A stretch of DNA of 64,000 bases, taken from the NCBI GenBank assembly GCA_016208495.1, contig JACQXX010000116.1, positions 83,155 to 147,154 on the forward strand. Reading direction: 5' to 3'. The DNA is from Acidobacteriota bacterium (GTDB lineage: Bacteria > Acidobacteriota > Blastocatellia > Chloracidobacteriales > Chloracidobacteriaceae). Both the position numbers and the translations under genes were made by a program. The notes under the pieces were generated by a model. It did not search any database and was not told where the DNA came from. It saw only the letters and a program-made list of their open reading frames with translations. This document shows, piece after piece, positions 54,392-63,799 of this stretch (position 1 is the stretch's first letter; the number at the start of each line of letters is the position of its first letter).

Positions 54392-54503
54392 TTTCCTGCT
54401 TATTTGAAGTTGTTACGTATTCCAAATCGCCATCTTTGCAGGCTTGAAATCGAGAAACACTTCAAACAAAGAATTGCTATAGCCTTTCAGAAAAAGATTC
54501 TCC

Positions 54504-54581
54504 CCTGGGAGCGCCGGCATCTTGCCGGCATCTGATTGAAAATCAACCGCTTTGTGCCGGCAGGATGCCGGCGCTCCCAGG
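54504..54581. repeat. REP-like inverted repeat (GCCGGCATCTTGCCGGC)
   Basis: 27-bp arms 54504-54530 and 54555-54581 match at 26 positions, with a 24-nt loop. Sequence of this kind (GAGCGCCGGCATCTTGCCGG) recurs in many environmental bacterial genomes. Confidence 0.8.
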
Positions 54582-54611
54582 AAATATTTATCTGAAAAAC
54601 TATACCTATTG

Positions 54612-54692
54612 TATTAGCAAAAGGCTAAGATGTTGATAAACCTGTATTTCCCTCAGCCCTTAGCCCGATACCCTCAGCCCAAAATGGTATAA
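54612..54692 (-). repeat. Dispersed repeat family C, copy 2
   Basis: On the minus strand it reads GGGCTGAGGGAAATACAGG, TTTATCAACATCTTAGCC and TTTTGCT, matching 28157-28202. The extension GGGCTGAGGGTATCGGGC is shared with 12346-12360. Confidence 0.7.
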
Positions 54693-54729
54693 CTGACCCA
54701 ACCAAAGAATTGCTAAACCCTTGATAGTT

Positions 54730-55587
54730 TTATTTGGGTCTGGGGAACTTTTTAACCCCTCCAAATCTCTTTGGGATACACAGCATTGGAAAGCTCACTC
54801 CACCACCACCATCATCAATAAGCTCATCTTCAGGTGTGGAATCGTCATCAGAATCAGGAAGTGCCACATCGCCCACAACCGTTTCGTCCTCTGTATCAAG
54901 GCAAATCAACTTGGAATAAGACTCAGTATCATTTGGCGGTTCCTTTCCTTCATTCGTGATACTTACATTTTCAGGGCAAGAATTATCAATTGTAATATCG
55001 TAATTCCTCTCGGCTGAAAAAATCATAGCTTCCCCTGAACCAAACCTCAGAACCGCATGATCGTGTTCGTCGAGCTGGATGGTGACTTTGATATGCTCTG
55101 CCGCAGCTCCTTTGCGAACAGTCGTGTCTCCTTTACGGAACTCCAATTTGGTCTTCTTTGCCCGGTTGCTAAACAGTTTTCCGGTCGAAAACTCTCCATC
55201 GTTCAGATAAAATTTAGTTTTCAACAGCGAATAATCTATCTTGATCGTGTCCGGGTCCTTTTGGAGTAGTTCCACAAAATCAACCACCCAGGTAAAATCA
55301 TCCTGGTTCGTCTCATCAGGATCAGGCAGGGCATTATTATCACCAGGTCTAAGGTGTTCTCCAGTGGTTTTGATATGTCGTTTCGCACTGGTATGGTACG
55401 CATAAAGGGCAACCGTTTCACCCACCATTCGGCTGCAATCCAAACCGTTGACAATGAATTTGGTATGATGACAGGGTTCGTCAAGGACTCCAAACATGGC
55501 AATTTTGTCATCTGGATCTAAAAAAAGAGCACAGAGTCCTGAAACTGTAAGTGTAATTGTGCCGGTTGACAGATGAGTTGCTGGCAT
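54730..55587 (-). CDS. Hypothetical protein, 285 aa
   Basis: No recognised family and no signal peptide. ATG 55587 has AAGGAG 10 nt upstream. The N-terminal half is mixed (LSTGTITLTVSGLCALFLDP, VDFVELLQKDPDTIKIDYSL); the middle is beta-rich; the C-terminal third is acidic and Ser-rich (DSDDDSTPEDELIDDGGG) and ends PKRFGGVKKFPRPK. Composition like its neighbours. May be a secreted or phage-like structural protein, but there is no evidence for either. Confidence 0.55.
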   Translation of the reverse strand: MPATHLSTGTITLTVSGLCALFLDPDDKIAMFGVLDEPCHHTKFIVNGLDCSRMVGETVALYAYHTSAKRHIKTTGEHLRPGDNNALPDPDETNQDDFTWVVDFVELLQKDPDTIKIDYSLLKTKFYLNDGEFSTGKLFSNRAKKTKLEFRKGDTTVRKGAAAEHIKVTIQLDEHDHAVLRFGSGEAMIFSAERNYDITIDNSCPENVSITNEGKEPPNDTESYSKLICLDTEDETVVGDVALPDSDDDSTPEDELIDDGGGGVSFPMLCIPKRFGGVKKFPRPK

Positions 55588-55847
55588 AGCTAGGGATCTC
55601 CTTGTTGTGAAATGTAAGAGGGTGGAGAGGGTCTGCGGCATCAAAGCAGACTCTAGATGAGAAGCTGAAGACAAAGGGTCCAGTCTCTAAAATCAAACTG
55701 TTGACCAACGACAGGCTGTTACTACTGAAATCGGATTTGTGAGATAAATCAGGTCACAAATGGTGATGAAATCTCGAAAAAAATTACAGGAAGCTAGAAA
55801 AAATAGCAGGCTACAAGCAAGTTAATGATTCTCACCTGTGGAATGTA

Positions 55848-57137
55848 CTATTTCTGATCTTGCGATTGAAACACGATTTTCCCATTCCTCAGCGTGTACT
55901 TGACCTGTGAAAGGGCAGTAACGTTGGTGGCTGGATCCGCTTTGAGGACCACCAGATCAGCCAGCGTTCCAACGGAAATTTTCCCGGTTTGATTGGGCTT
56001 TCCAAACCGTCCAGCCGGTGCCGTGGTTAACGCAGCCAGAATATCTGGGAAGCGCATCCCGGCACGCTCCATTTGCTCGAATTCTTCAGTTGTGTCATAG
56101 ACCGGGATATATCCAACGTCAGTCCCGAACAGAATTTGACCGCCAGCCTGGAAATAGGCTCGAAGCTGATTGACGCCTTTGGTTTGAAATCCTTTTTGGT
56201 CTTCCGGCGGCGCGCCTTCGCGTTCAAGTTCAACATGCCAGAGCGTCAGGGTCGGAACCAATGCCATTTTCGCCTGTTTCATTCTGGCAACGATGCCAGC
56301 ATCCCACGGGCTGGTTTGCGGCGTGGTGTGGACCAGGACATCCACTCCACTTTCAATCGCGGCTTCGAGTCCATACTGGTTTGACGGATGGACAAACACT
56401 GGCTTTTGCTGACGATGGGCTTCGGCGGTGACGGCTTTGATGATGTCAACCGGGATCTTTAAATTTGGATTCCAGAAGGTTTGGGCATACAGCTTGATCC
56501 CATCCGTTCCAGCCTTGAGTTTCTGTTTGGCCAGTTGGACGGCTTGCTCTGTGGTTTCGGCTGCTGGCATTGGTCGCGCAATTCCGCCTGATGCTTTGAC
56601 GGCTTCAACCGGAGGCACTCCGTTTTTGGGGAAAATAATTTCTCCGGTGGTGAAAATCCGTGGGCCGTCAACTTCGCCAGATTCAATCCGGTGTCGAAGT
56701 GCACTCGTGATTTCCCAATAGGAACCGGTGTCAAAAACACTGGTAAACCCATATCTGGTCAGCATTTCCTGAAGCTGCGCCGTGAGTTGGGGTGCTGGCA
56801 GCGTCTGAGACTCTTCCCATTTCAGTTCGGTGAAATGGACATGGCAATTCCAGAATCCAGCCGTAATTGTCATCCCGGTGCAATCCAGCCGGTTGATTTT
56901 GGGTGGGAGCTTCACTTTGCCGAGTTCGCCGACCGCACTGATTTTGCCGTTCTGGATGACAATCACGCCTTTTTCAATCGGTTTTTCAGCCGGTGAAGGA
57001 TAAATTTTCGCGCCGACCAGCGCCAGGTCAGATGATTTCGACTTGACTGGCTTTTGGCTGGCAAAGATTTGAGTAGATTGGAGATATCCATTACTGAACA
57101 AAAGAAACAGAATGCACAATACGCCTGGAATTTTCAT
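55848..57137 (-). CDS. Exported metal-dependent amidohydrolase
   Basis: 429-residue imidazolonepropionase/prolidase-type amidohydrolase with a signal peptide (LFLLFSNGYLQSTQIF). The N-terminal His pair is FWNCHVHF; GIKLYAQTFWNP supplies the likely carboxylated Lys or metal ligand, VFVHPS and VLVHTTP the next His, and ILFGTDVGYIP the Asp. C-terminal GTLADLVVLKADP is typical. Probably periplasmic. Substrate unknown. Confidence 0.87.
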   Translation of the reverse strand: MKIPGVLCILFLLFSNGYLQSTQIFASQKPVKSKSSDLALVGAKIYPSPAEKPIEKGVIVIQNGKISAVGELGKVKLPPKINRLDCTGMTITAGFWNCHVHFTELKWEESQTLPAPQLTAQLQEMLTRYGFTSVFDTGSYWEITSALRHRIESGEVDGPRIFTTGEIIFPKNGVPPVEAVKASGGIARPMPAAETTEQAVQLAKQKLKAGTDGIKLYAQTFWNPNLKIPVDIIKAVTAEAHRQQKPVFVHPSNQYGLEAAIESGVDVLVHTTPQTSPWDAGIVARMKQAKMALVPTLTLWHVELEREGAPPEDQKGFQTKGVNQLRAYFQAGGQILFGTDVGYIPVYDTTEEFEQMERAGMRFPDILAALTTAPAGRFGKPNQTGKISVGTLADLVVLKADPATNVTALSQVKYTLRNGKIVFQSQDQK

Positions 57138-57266
57138 AGAGGGCACCTTTATCTGATTTGGATTGGATTATGTGTGAAGGTGCCCGTACGCCGATCAACC
57201 TGAAGAAGTTGAGTCAACCCTTTTCTTTTCAAGGCGGCTGTGTGAGCAGATAAATTCAGTTCTGGC

Positions 57267-58673
57267 TCACTTCACAATTAAAACCCCACGGGTAATGCCT
57301 TCGCCAACATTTCCAGCCGCGTCACGGGCAGAAACTTTGATTCGGGCAGATTTGGAGCGCGGCAAACTGGATGGAATCGTCCAGGTGTAGGCTTGTATTT
57401 CGCCAGATAAGCCTGTTGCTACGGCAGTCGAAAACGACGTTCCATCCGAAGCATATTCAATGTCGTGGGTTACCACGCTGATGTTGTCTACGGATTTCCA
57501 GCGAATTTCAATGGTTGGGTCTTTGAGTCTGGAAATCTTGGCCTTTGACGTGATGACTTCAGAAACCACGGGCAGGATCAAATCAGTTGACGAAACCAGA
57601 ATAATTGATCGAATGGTGTCCTTGAGTTTGAGATAGGTTGGCATGACCCGGTTGAGCACACTGAACGTCAGGAATACGGCTACCAGATTGCGCCGGTAGT
57701 CAATCCATGGGCTGCATCCAAAGGCGCCCTGCGAACTGTGTTCGACCACCGCACCCGTTGCTGGATCAACCACTTCCAGCCAGTGACCAACACCATAGCG
57801 AGTTTGGGGAAGGTTGGGATCCAGGTTTGAATAATTCGCATACGGCGTTCCAACCAGCGGCACGCCAAAGGTTTGGTCCTTGAGCATTTCGGCAACGGCA
57901 GCTTCAGAGAGAATCCGTTTCCCGTCAAACACTCCACGGTTCAAAATCATGTGCAGGAAGCGACTGTAATCATCAATTGAGGAGCGGGCGCCGCCGGCAA
58001 TCAGCGGGTTATCGGTTCGGCCCAATCCTTCGTAATCGGTGCGAGTCATTCCAAGCGGGCCAGCAATTTTTTCCTGAAAGACCTCATCCCAGGTTTTTCC
58101 AGTCACAATTTCGGCAATCCTTCCAGCCGTGTGCATTGAGCAGCTTCCATAATAAAATTGTGAACCAGCGGGGGCGAGCATCGGCACCAAGGCAATTTCA
58201 TCAACGCAGTCCGCCAGGGTTCCGCTCCGGTCGCGAGTACAATCGGAATCTCCTGGAAGTCCCGAGGTATGCGAAAACATTTGTCGAATCGTGATATTGG
58301 CTTTGTCACCCGTGAAATTCGGAAGATATTTGGCGGCTGGGTCATCAAGTGAAATTTTGCCTTCATCCACCAGCGCCATAATGACGGCCCCTGACAGCCA
58401 TTTAGTAGCGGAAGCAATTGGCACAACCTGATTTTCAGAAAAATTTCCAAACGCTTTCCGGTAAATCACTTTCCCATCCTGGATCAGAATGAGCGCACAG
58501 CCAGTGCCTCCGATTTCAGGAAGCGAGCTTTGCAACAGGTTATCAACCCGAGTGAAATCATACGTTTGGGATTGTTTGGCTTCAGTTGAGTGAACCAAAG
58601 CGGTTGAAGTCGAAAAACACACTGCCAGCACCAGACAGACCAGTTGATTCAGGGCTTTAGACATAAAACTCAC
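57267..58673 (-). CDS. Serine hydrolase, class C beta-lactamase family
   Basis: 468 residues with a signal peptide. Catalytic SxxK is SATK (88-91); the Tyr motif is FYYGSCSM (about 173-180); the KTG-like box is less clear (VVEHSSQGAFG). SHTSGLPGD is typical of the family. The last 120 residues form an extra beta domain of the Ig/fibronectin kind (IEIRWKSVDNISVVTHDIEY). Likely a periplasmic esterase, peptidase or PBP-like enzyme rather than a resistance enzyme. Confidence 0.88.
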   Translation of the reverse strand: MSFMSKALNQLVCLVLAVCFSTSTALVHSTEAKQSQTYDFTRVDNLLQSSLPEIGGTGCALILIQDGKVIYRKAFGNFSENQVVPIASATKWLSGAVIMALVDEGKISLDDPAAKYLPNFTGDKANITIRQMFSHTSGLPGDSDCTRDRSGTLADCVDEIALVPMLAPAGSQFYYGSCSMHTAGRIAEIVTGKTWDEVFQEKIAGPLGMTRTDYEGLGRTDNPLIAGGARSSIDDYSRFLHMILNRGVFDGKRILSEAAVAEMLKDQTFGVPLVGTPYANYSNLDPNLPQTRYGVGHWLEVVDPATGAVVEHSSQGAFGCSPWIDYRRNLVAVFLTFSVLNRVMPTYLKLKDTIRSIILVSSTDLILPVVSEVITSKAKISRLKDPTIEIRWKSVDNISVVTHDIEYASDGTSFSTAVATGLSGEIQAYTWTIPSSLPRSKSARIKVSARDAAGNVGEGITRGVLIVK

Positions 58674-58790
58674 CGGATATTCTCATGAAAATTGAATTGG
58701 AGGTGGGGAAACAGCCGGTAAGAGGCTCAACTGTGGCAAAAAGTCTGGTCTTTCTGATGTGGAGTGCGGTGGCTTGAAGCTGTTTTCGGG

Positions 58791-59756
58791 TTAGTTCCCG
58801 CGATAGGTAGACAGCGGGTTTATTGACAATCCAAAGGCCCAGGGGGTTTCCCCAATGATGGCCGCCGCAAAAAATTTAGGTACATAGCGGGAATTTTCAT
58901 TCTGAAAGTAATGATCGAGTTGTGACGAATTGGCCAGCAGTGACCAGAAACTGCGCTCTGATCGCCGATCCTTCAAGGTTTTTTCAAGGTCGCGAAACAC
59001 TGAGTTTGGACTGCGATTGTATCCGGCAATGGCGAGCGCCACACTGGTGGAATCCGTGCCAAATTCATTCATCCGGTCGCGCATATACCGTGCCGAAGCC
59101 CGTGCCGCGATTGGCCAGTTACATCGCTGACCCGGATCAAGTCCATATCCCCGCGCGGTATCCGGCATAAACTGAAACATTCCCTGGGCGCCAACCGGAC
59201 TGGTCAGGCATTCGTGGTATTCACTTTCAATCATGGCCAGGTACAACCCAACCACGGGAGGCACGTTTTCGGCCAGAAACGCACTGCAAATCCCTGGGGC
59301 ATATCGGGTAGCCGCCCGTTCAAAAAGCCGGTTGAGATCCTCGCCCCACAGCCGATCAGACCGACTGTTCATCCGCCGAGTATAGCCATCAACATAGTGT
59401 TTAATGCAACGAACGACATCGCGGTCAAACACGGCTTCCCGGTTGCCGATCATTCGGGTCACGCGTCGGGCCTGTTGCTCAATAAACTCCTCCTGCTGGG
59501 CAGGTGAAAGTTCCTGATATTTCTTGAATTGCCCGGCTGGCAACACCTCCTGCGTCTCAAAAACTGGAGCCGCAACTGGAGCCGGAATTGATTCTGGTAA
59601 TTTAATTTCCTCAGCTTGATTTAAATTCTGATTGCGTTTGTTGTTTTGAGCAATCACGTCCAGACGGGTTGAAGTTGCTGGAATTCTTCTGAATTTTGCC
59701 GCCAGTCCGGCAGTTACCAGAAAAACGCATACGAAAAATGGAATCAGGAACTTCAT
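58791..59756 (-). CDS. Exported lytic transglycosylase (SLT/MltE type)
   Basis: 321 residues with a signal peptide/anchor and a Gln/Pro-rich linker, then an SLT domain: YLAMIESEYHE holds the catalytic Glu, with QGMFQFMPDTARGYGLDPG, ARYMRDRMNEFG and LAIAGYNRSPN. It cleaves peptidoglycan glycan strands. ATG 59756 chosen. Divergent from the next gene with a 71-bp gap. Confidence 0.9.
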   Translation of the reverse strand: MKFLIPFFVCVFLVTAGLAAKFRRIPATSTRLDVIAQNNKRNQNLNQAEEIKLPESIPAPVAAPVFETQEVLPAGQFKKYQELSPAQQEEFIEQQARRVTRMIGNREAVFDRDVVRCIKHYVDGYTRRMNSRSDRLWGEDLNRLFERAATRYAPGICSAFLAENVPPVVGLYLAMIESEYHECLTSPVGAQGMFQFMPDTARGYGLDPGQRCNWPIAARASARYMRDRMNEFGTDSTSVALAIAGYNRSPNSVFRDLEKTLKDRRSERSFWSLLANSSQLDHYFQNENSRYVPKFFAAAIIGETPWAFGLSINPLSTYRGN

Positions 59757-59827
59757 TTGCAATAGCTCCGAAAGGAAGATGATTTCTCTTCTCAGAGCAA
59801 ATCAAGCGCCACAACAGCAATGAAGAA

Positions 59828-60628
59828 TTGAGAATGAAGAAAATTATGAAAAGACTTCAATTAACCTCCCTGATGTATCTGATTGGAATGATTTGGCTTG
59901 TTTTTGTTGGGGGAGCCAGTATCTGGTTGCTGACCCGTCCACACAGCCAGATGACTTCACTTACAGGAGCACAACTCTCCCAAAATCCACCAGTTTCTCC
60001 AGTCAATGATGGAATAGAACCACCACTGGCTGAAAAGAATCCGGCTGACAACCGATTTCCTCAGTTGGTTCAAGAAGTTACCCGCCGATTGAGCACCGAC
60101 TCGCAGCCTTATATTTTTTCAGATGAACAACTCGAAGTGCTCCGTGAGCAAAGTTTTCAATTATCACAGGCACTGAACCCTTACCTGAAGGAACTCAATC
60201 AGTCACAGGTGTCGCAAGTGGTTCTTGCCGCCCGTCGCGAGGGGCTCGAACCTGGACTGGTCGTTTATATTGCCCTGGCCGAATGGATTGAAAATCCCAG
60301 TCAGGATTTCGTTCCAATTGGAAACAAGGTGATTGCAACGATTGGTCCACTGGCGAACCGGTATGGCGTGGAACTGGTTGATAAAAGCCTGCTGCTCATC
60401 GCGGCCTATCAGATTGCGCAAACCGGGAGTTCGCCGCACACGATGTTTCGTGAACGACTGACCGGTTCGCTGGCTAACGAAACCGGGAGAACCATTTGGG
60501 CGCTCCACCGTGCCGGGAAAATCTCAAACGGGACGCTGGCGTTTGCCTTTCGGGCACTGGCGATTGGATGTGTCGTCCAGAATCCGGCCTTTTGGGGTAT
60601 CTCTGAAATTCCATTGGTGATTGCCTGA
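59828..60628 (+). CDS. Membrane-anchored hypothetical protein, 266 aa
   Basis: N-terminal membrane helix (SLMYLIGMIWLVFVGGASIW), Pro-rich linker and a helical periplasmic domain (VSQVVLAARREGLEPGLVVY, IALAEWIENPS, SLLLIAAYQIAQTG). The ALAEW segment faintly resembles the Glu-bearing helix of lytic transglycosylases, but the QG and GYN motifs are missing. It lies divergent to a real SLT gene, so a shared cell-wall role is possible. Confidence 0.6.
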   Translation: MRMKKIMKRLQLTSLMYLIGMIWLVFVGGASIWLLTRPHSQMTSLTGAQLSQNPPVSPVNDGIEPPLAEKNPADNRFPQLVQEVTRRLSTDSQPYIFSDEQLEVLREQSFQLSQALNPYLKELNQSQVSQVVLAARREGLEPGLVVYIALAEWIENPSQDFVPIGNKVIATIGPLANRYGVELVDKSLLLIAAYQIAQTGSSPHTMFRERLTGSLANETGRTIWALHRAGKISNGTLAFAFRALAIGCVVQNPAFWGISEIPLVIA

Positions 60629-60762
60629 TTGATGTCCGATCTGGGAAAGAACGTCCCCGGATCCCAACTTGGAATGAGTTGATTGCTGGCCAGACCACCC
60701 ACCAAAACGAGTCTCCCAACGCACGTTACTCATTTCCCGACCGGGCGAGGGCTGGGATATTT

Positions 60763-60791
60763 CCGTGGGTGGCGCTGACGCTGACCCACGG
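60763..60791. repeat. CCGTGGGT hairpin
   Basis: CCGTGGGT (60763-60770) pairs with ACCCACGG (60784-60791) around GGCGCTGACGCTG. It then continues CTGTTT, like the CTATT of family A. Probably a relative of that repeat, in the gap 60629-60886. Confidence 0.6.
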
Positions 60792-60886
60792 CTGTTTGGA
60801 TGTATCCCGTGCCAGGATGCGCGGTCAGGTTGAATGTTCAAAAGCATCCCAAATTTGAGCAAACCATGGGTCGCTTTTTCGCTCCT

Positions 60887-62404
60887 TCACTTTTTCGCAA
60901 TTTTCTCAAGTACTCGCACGAGTTGAACGATTCCTTCTGTCAGTTCTTTGGGTTGAATTGAGGTATATCCGAGCATCAACCCGCCCGGTTTGATTTCATT
61001 CAAAGCATAAATCGTAAGCGGCGAAGTGGTAATGCGTTGTAATCCGGCTTCGTGTGAAGCCAGCTGGTCATCCATATTTTCCGGCAGGCGTCCCACGACG
61101 TGCATGCCCGATTCGTTGTGCTGAATGCTTAACAGCCCGTTGGCTCGGGCTTTGACGGCTTCGAGCAACACGCCCTGACGTTCAGCATAGAGTGAACGCA
61201 TTGACCGAATGTGGCGTGCAAAATGGCCTTCCATTATGAAATCGGTTAACACCGCCTGTTCAAGTTGTGGTGAATGCCGATCAGAAAGAGCGCGGGCCGC
61301 GACAAATGAATCCACCAGATCGGGCGGTACAACCAGGTAGCCAAGCCTGAGTGACGGCAACAGGACTTTGCTGAACGTCCCGATGTAAATCACCCGGCCA
61401 TCACTATCAAGGCCCTGCAAAGCAGCAAGCGGACGCCCGGCATATCTGAATTCACTGTCGTAATCGTCTTCAACCACCCAGGCGCCAGTTCGGCTGGCCC
61501 ATTCAAGCAGTGCCAGTCGCCGGCCAAGCGACATCGTGACTCCAAGTGGAAACTGGTGTGACGGAGTGACATACACAATCCGGGCATCGGGACAGCGGGA
61601 AACGCCAACCGAAACATTGATGCCTTCGTCATCAACCGGAACCGGAATCAGTTTGGCGCCGGCGCCCAAAAATGCGCCACGGGCGCCAAGGTAGCAAGGG
61701 TCTTCAATCCAGGCTGAATCTCCTGGGTCAAGCAGCAAGCGAACCGTTAAATCCAGCGCCTGCTGTGAGCCACCAACCACAATCACCTGTTCCGGCGAAC
61801 ACCGAACCGCTCGCGCCGAGCCCAGATACCCGGCAATGGCTTCCCGAAGCGGGCGGTATCCGGCGGGTTCTCCATACCCGAGCATTTGAAATGGAGGCCG
61901 CCGCCACCGCCGACCCATCAACCGGGCCCAAATTTCAAATGGAAACAGGTCAACTGCAGGCAATCCCATTTGGAACGCACGTGGCGCCCCCATATCACTC
62001 CCGTGATTTCGCGAAGCTGAAACTGGCGTCCCAGCCAGGATTTTGCCACGTTCCGACAGCGAACGGCCTTTTTTGATCACTGGCGGGGTGTTGTTTTTGG
62101 TCTTGGGTTTTACCTGGAGGAGATCTTCCGGCAGAACGGAGGCAACATACGTTCCTGCCCCAATTCGGCCTTCCAGATAGCCTTCAGCCAGAAGCTGCTC
62201 AAAGGCCGTCATAACGGTATTGCGTGAAATATTGAGTTCATTCGACAGTATCCGGGTTGATGGAAGGCGGGATTTTCCCGGCAGCCGTCCGGCCAGGATG
62301 GCTTCACGTAACCCATCATAGAGTTGCCGGTAGAGCGGCACGTCCAATGCCGGGTCCAGCATGATTGTGGTCGCAAAAGGAGGTGTTGTCGCGTGTTTGG
62401 CCAT
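60887..62404 (-). CDS. MocR-type regulator (GntR-aminotransferase fusion, PdxR-like)
   Basis: 505 residues. N-terminal GntR winged helix (LYRQLYDGLREAILAGRLPG, LSNELNISRNTVMTAFEQL), then a class I aminotransferase-like PLP domain: VVEDDYDSEFRY and TFSKVLLPSLRLGYLVV with the PLP-binding Lys. MocR proteins such as PdxR control vitamin B6 genes. The divergent gene encodes a PNPOx-fold protein, which makes it the likely target. Its start is directly preceded by a GAAGAATTGAGAAT repeat array. Confidence 0.92.
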   Translation of the reverse strand: MAKHATTPPFATTIMLDPALDVPLYRQLYDGLREAILAGRLPGKSRLPSTRILSNELNISRNTVMTAFEQLLAEGYLEGRIGAGTYVASVLPEDLLQVKPKTKNNTPPVIKKGRSLSERGKILAGTPVSASRNHGSDMGAPRAFQMGLPAVDLFPFEIWARLMGRRWRRPPFQMLGYGEPAGYRPLREAIAGYLGSARAVRCSPEQVIVVGGSQQALDLTVRLLLDPGDSAWIEDPCYLGARGAFLGAGAKLIPVPVDDEGINVSVGVSRCPDARIVYVTPSHQFPLGVTMSLGRRLALLEWASRTGAWVVEDDYDSEFRYAGRPLAALQGLDSDGRVIYIGTFSKVLLPSLRLGYLVVPPDLVDSFVAARALSDRHSPQLEQAVLTDFIMEGHFARHIRSMRSLYAERQGVLLEAVKARANGLLSIQHNESGMHVVGRLPENMDDQLASHEAGLQRITTSPLTIYALNEIKPGGLMLGYTSIQPKELTEGIVQLVRVLEKIAKK

Positions 62405-62838
62405 AAAGATGAAGAATTGAGAATGAAGAATTGAGAATGAAGAATTGAGAATGAAGAATTGAGAAAGTGGTTAGTGGTTAGTGGTTAGAGCTTTGTTCTT
62501 TGTTCTTTGACGGTATTGGCTCCTAAGTAAGTACCTTGCCATAAGTTTCCTGAGATATTGGATTGGGTAAGTGTTTGATTCTTTTCGTGTCGTTCGTGTG
62601 TTTCGTGGTTAAAATGTCTGGAAATTTTCGGTAAGGTACTTACCAGGTACCAAATACCAAATACCAAGTATCAGGTACTAACCACTAACCACTTTCTTCA
62701 TTCTCAATTCTTCATTCAAAAAGTGGCTCTGTCACTGTGGCCAGAATTGGCACTTGTGTCAAGGCCATTTTGAGGCATACTTGGCCTGCGTTCTGGAACA
62801 AGCACGAAAAGATTTATGGTTTTGGTTGAGGAGAAAAT
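62405..62838. repeat. Repeat-filled divergent promoter region
   Basis: 434-bp gap between mocR-like and PNPOx-like genes. It holds a 14-bp tandem repeat (GAAGAATTGAGAAT, 62411-62465), GGTTAGT heptamers (62467-62487), repeat family B copy 2 (62529-62644, with terminal inverted repeats) and GTACCAAATACCAA-type repeats (62649-62675). No gene seen. The promoters of both genes must lie between or within these repeats. Confidence 0.75.
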
Positions 62839-63396
62839 ATGGCGAAAGAGTATGCAAACATTCCTTTTAATCAGGTTCGTCGTCGGGATCGGGCTGTTGA
62901 AGATGAAGCGTGGATTGAACAACTTCTTGAAAGAATTCCTTTTGGCTCGCTGTCAACAATTTTTCATGGGCAGCCTTTTATCAATACAAACATTTTTGTG
63001 TATGACCCGGAACTGCATTGTATCTTCACACATACGGCTCGCGAAGGCCGCACACGGTTTAATGTCGAAGGTGATGAACGCGTCTGCTTTAGCGTGTCAG
63101 AGATGGGCAGACTGTTGCCTGCCACGACCGCTTTGGAGATGAGCGTTGAATATGCCGGTGTCGTGATTTTTGGGCGCGCACGCGTGGTGACAGATCAGGT
63201 CGAGGCAACCCATGGCCTGCAACTCTTACTTGATAAATACTTTCCGCACTTGAAACCGGGTACCGATTACCGGGCGATTACCGAGGATGAACTGGCTCGA
63301 ACCGCCGTCTACCGAATTGATATTGATCAATGGAGCGGTAAGAAAAAGGAAGTTGATCCGGATTTTCCAGGGGCTTTTTTGTACGGCACGCGATGA
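62839..63396 (+). CDS. Pyridoxamine 5-phosphate oxidase-fold flavoprotein
   Basis: 185-residue PNPOx-like protein of the kind annotated as pyridoxamine 5-phosphate oxidase family or nitroimidazole-resistance (NimA-like). FGSLSTIFHGQPFINTNIFV, FTHTAREGRTRFNV and ERVCFSVSEMGRLL, and GVVIFGRARVV are typical flavin-site segments. AGGAG lies 8 nt upstream. Divergent from the MocR gene, which probably regulates it. Whether it binds FMN, F420 or heme cannot be told. Confidence 0.85.
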   Translation: MAKEYANIPFNQVRRRDRAVEDEAWIEQLLERIPFGSLSTIFHGQPFINTNIFVYDPELHCIFTHTAREGRTRFNVEGDERVCFSVSEMGRLLPATTALEMSVEYAGVVIFGRARVVTDQVEATHGLQLLLDKYFPHLKPGTDYRAITEDELARTAVYRIDIDQWSGKKKEVDPDFPGAFLYGTR

Positions 63397-63403
63397 GAGT
63401 GAA

Positions 63404-63781
63404 TCACGGTGCAATACTGTCCGCCGGAATCTTAAAATAGTTCCGGCGTTCAATGTCGCGGATTTCAACCGTGATTTGAACCCGATTGTGTTCCACCAAA
63501 TCGGAAAAAGCGCTTTTGATGGCGGTCAGACAGTGTTTCCCAATGTCTTGTTTGAGTTCAAGGGAGCGGCCTTCAAGCAATCGGAGATCAAGGTGCATAA
63601 ACGCCTGGTCCTGTGTTCCGTCGGCGACAAAGAACTCTTCGACCCGAATGGCTTTGCTTTTGCAGTTGCCGATTTTCACCCCACCAACATTGGCCAGGAT
63701 TGAGTGAAATTCGGCCAGCAACGGCTGGAAGCTGGTTGGGGCAGGTAAATTGGCGGTGTAGTACAGCGTCAAATGTGGCAT
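63404..63781 (-). CDS. 5-carboxymethyl-2-hydroxymuconate isomerase-like tautomerase
   Basis: 125 residues. Begins MPHLTLYYTANL, so the processed N-terminal Pro would be the catalytic base as in CHMI (HpaF) of homoprotocatechuate breakdown. ATG 63781 is used because the upstream in-frame codons are octamer repeats. No other hpa gene is in view, so the substrate may differ. Convergent with the PNPOx gene, 7 bp apart. Confidence 0.82.
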   Translation of the reverse strand: MPHLTLYYTANLPAPTSFQPLLAEFHSILANVGGVKIGNCKSKAIRVEEFFVADGTQDQAFMHLDLRLLEGRSLELKQDIGKHCLTAIKSAFSDLVEHNRVQITVEIRDIERRNYFKIPADSIAP

Positions 63782-63799
63782 GGAGAATCCTTTGGGAAT

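Noticed and set aside
54257..54535. Small open frame after the TPR kinase
   Set aside because: Its sequence is almost entirely the two palindromic repeat elements.
59828..60628. Second lytic transglycosylase
   Set aside because: Only an ALAEW segment resembles the catalytic helix; other SLT motifs are absent, so it is listed as hypothetical.
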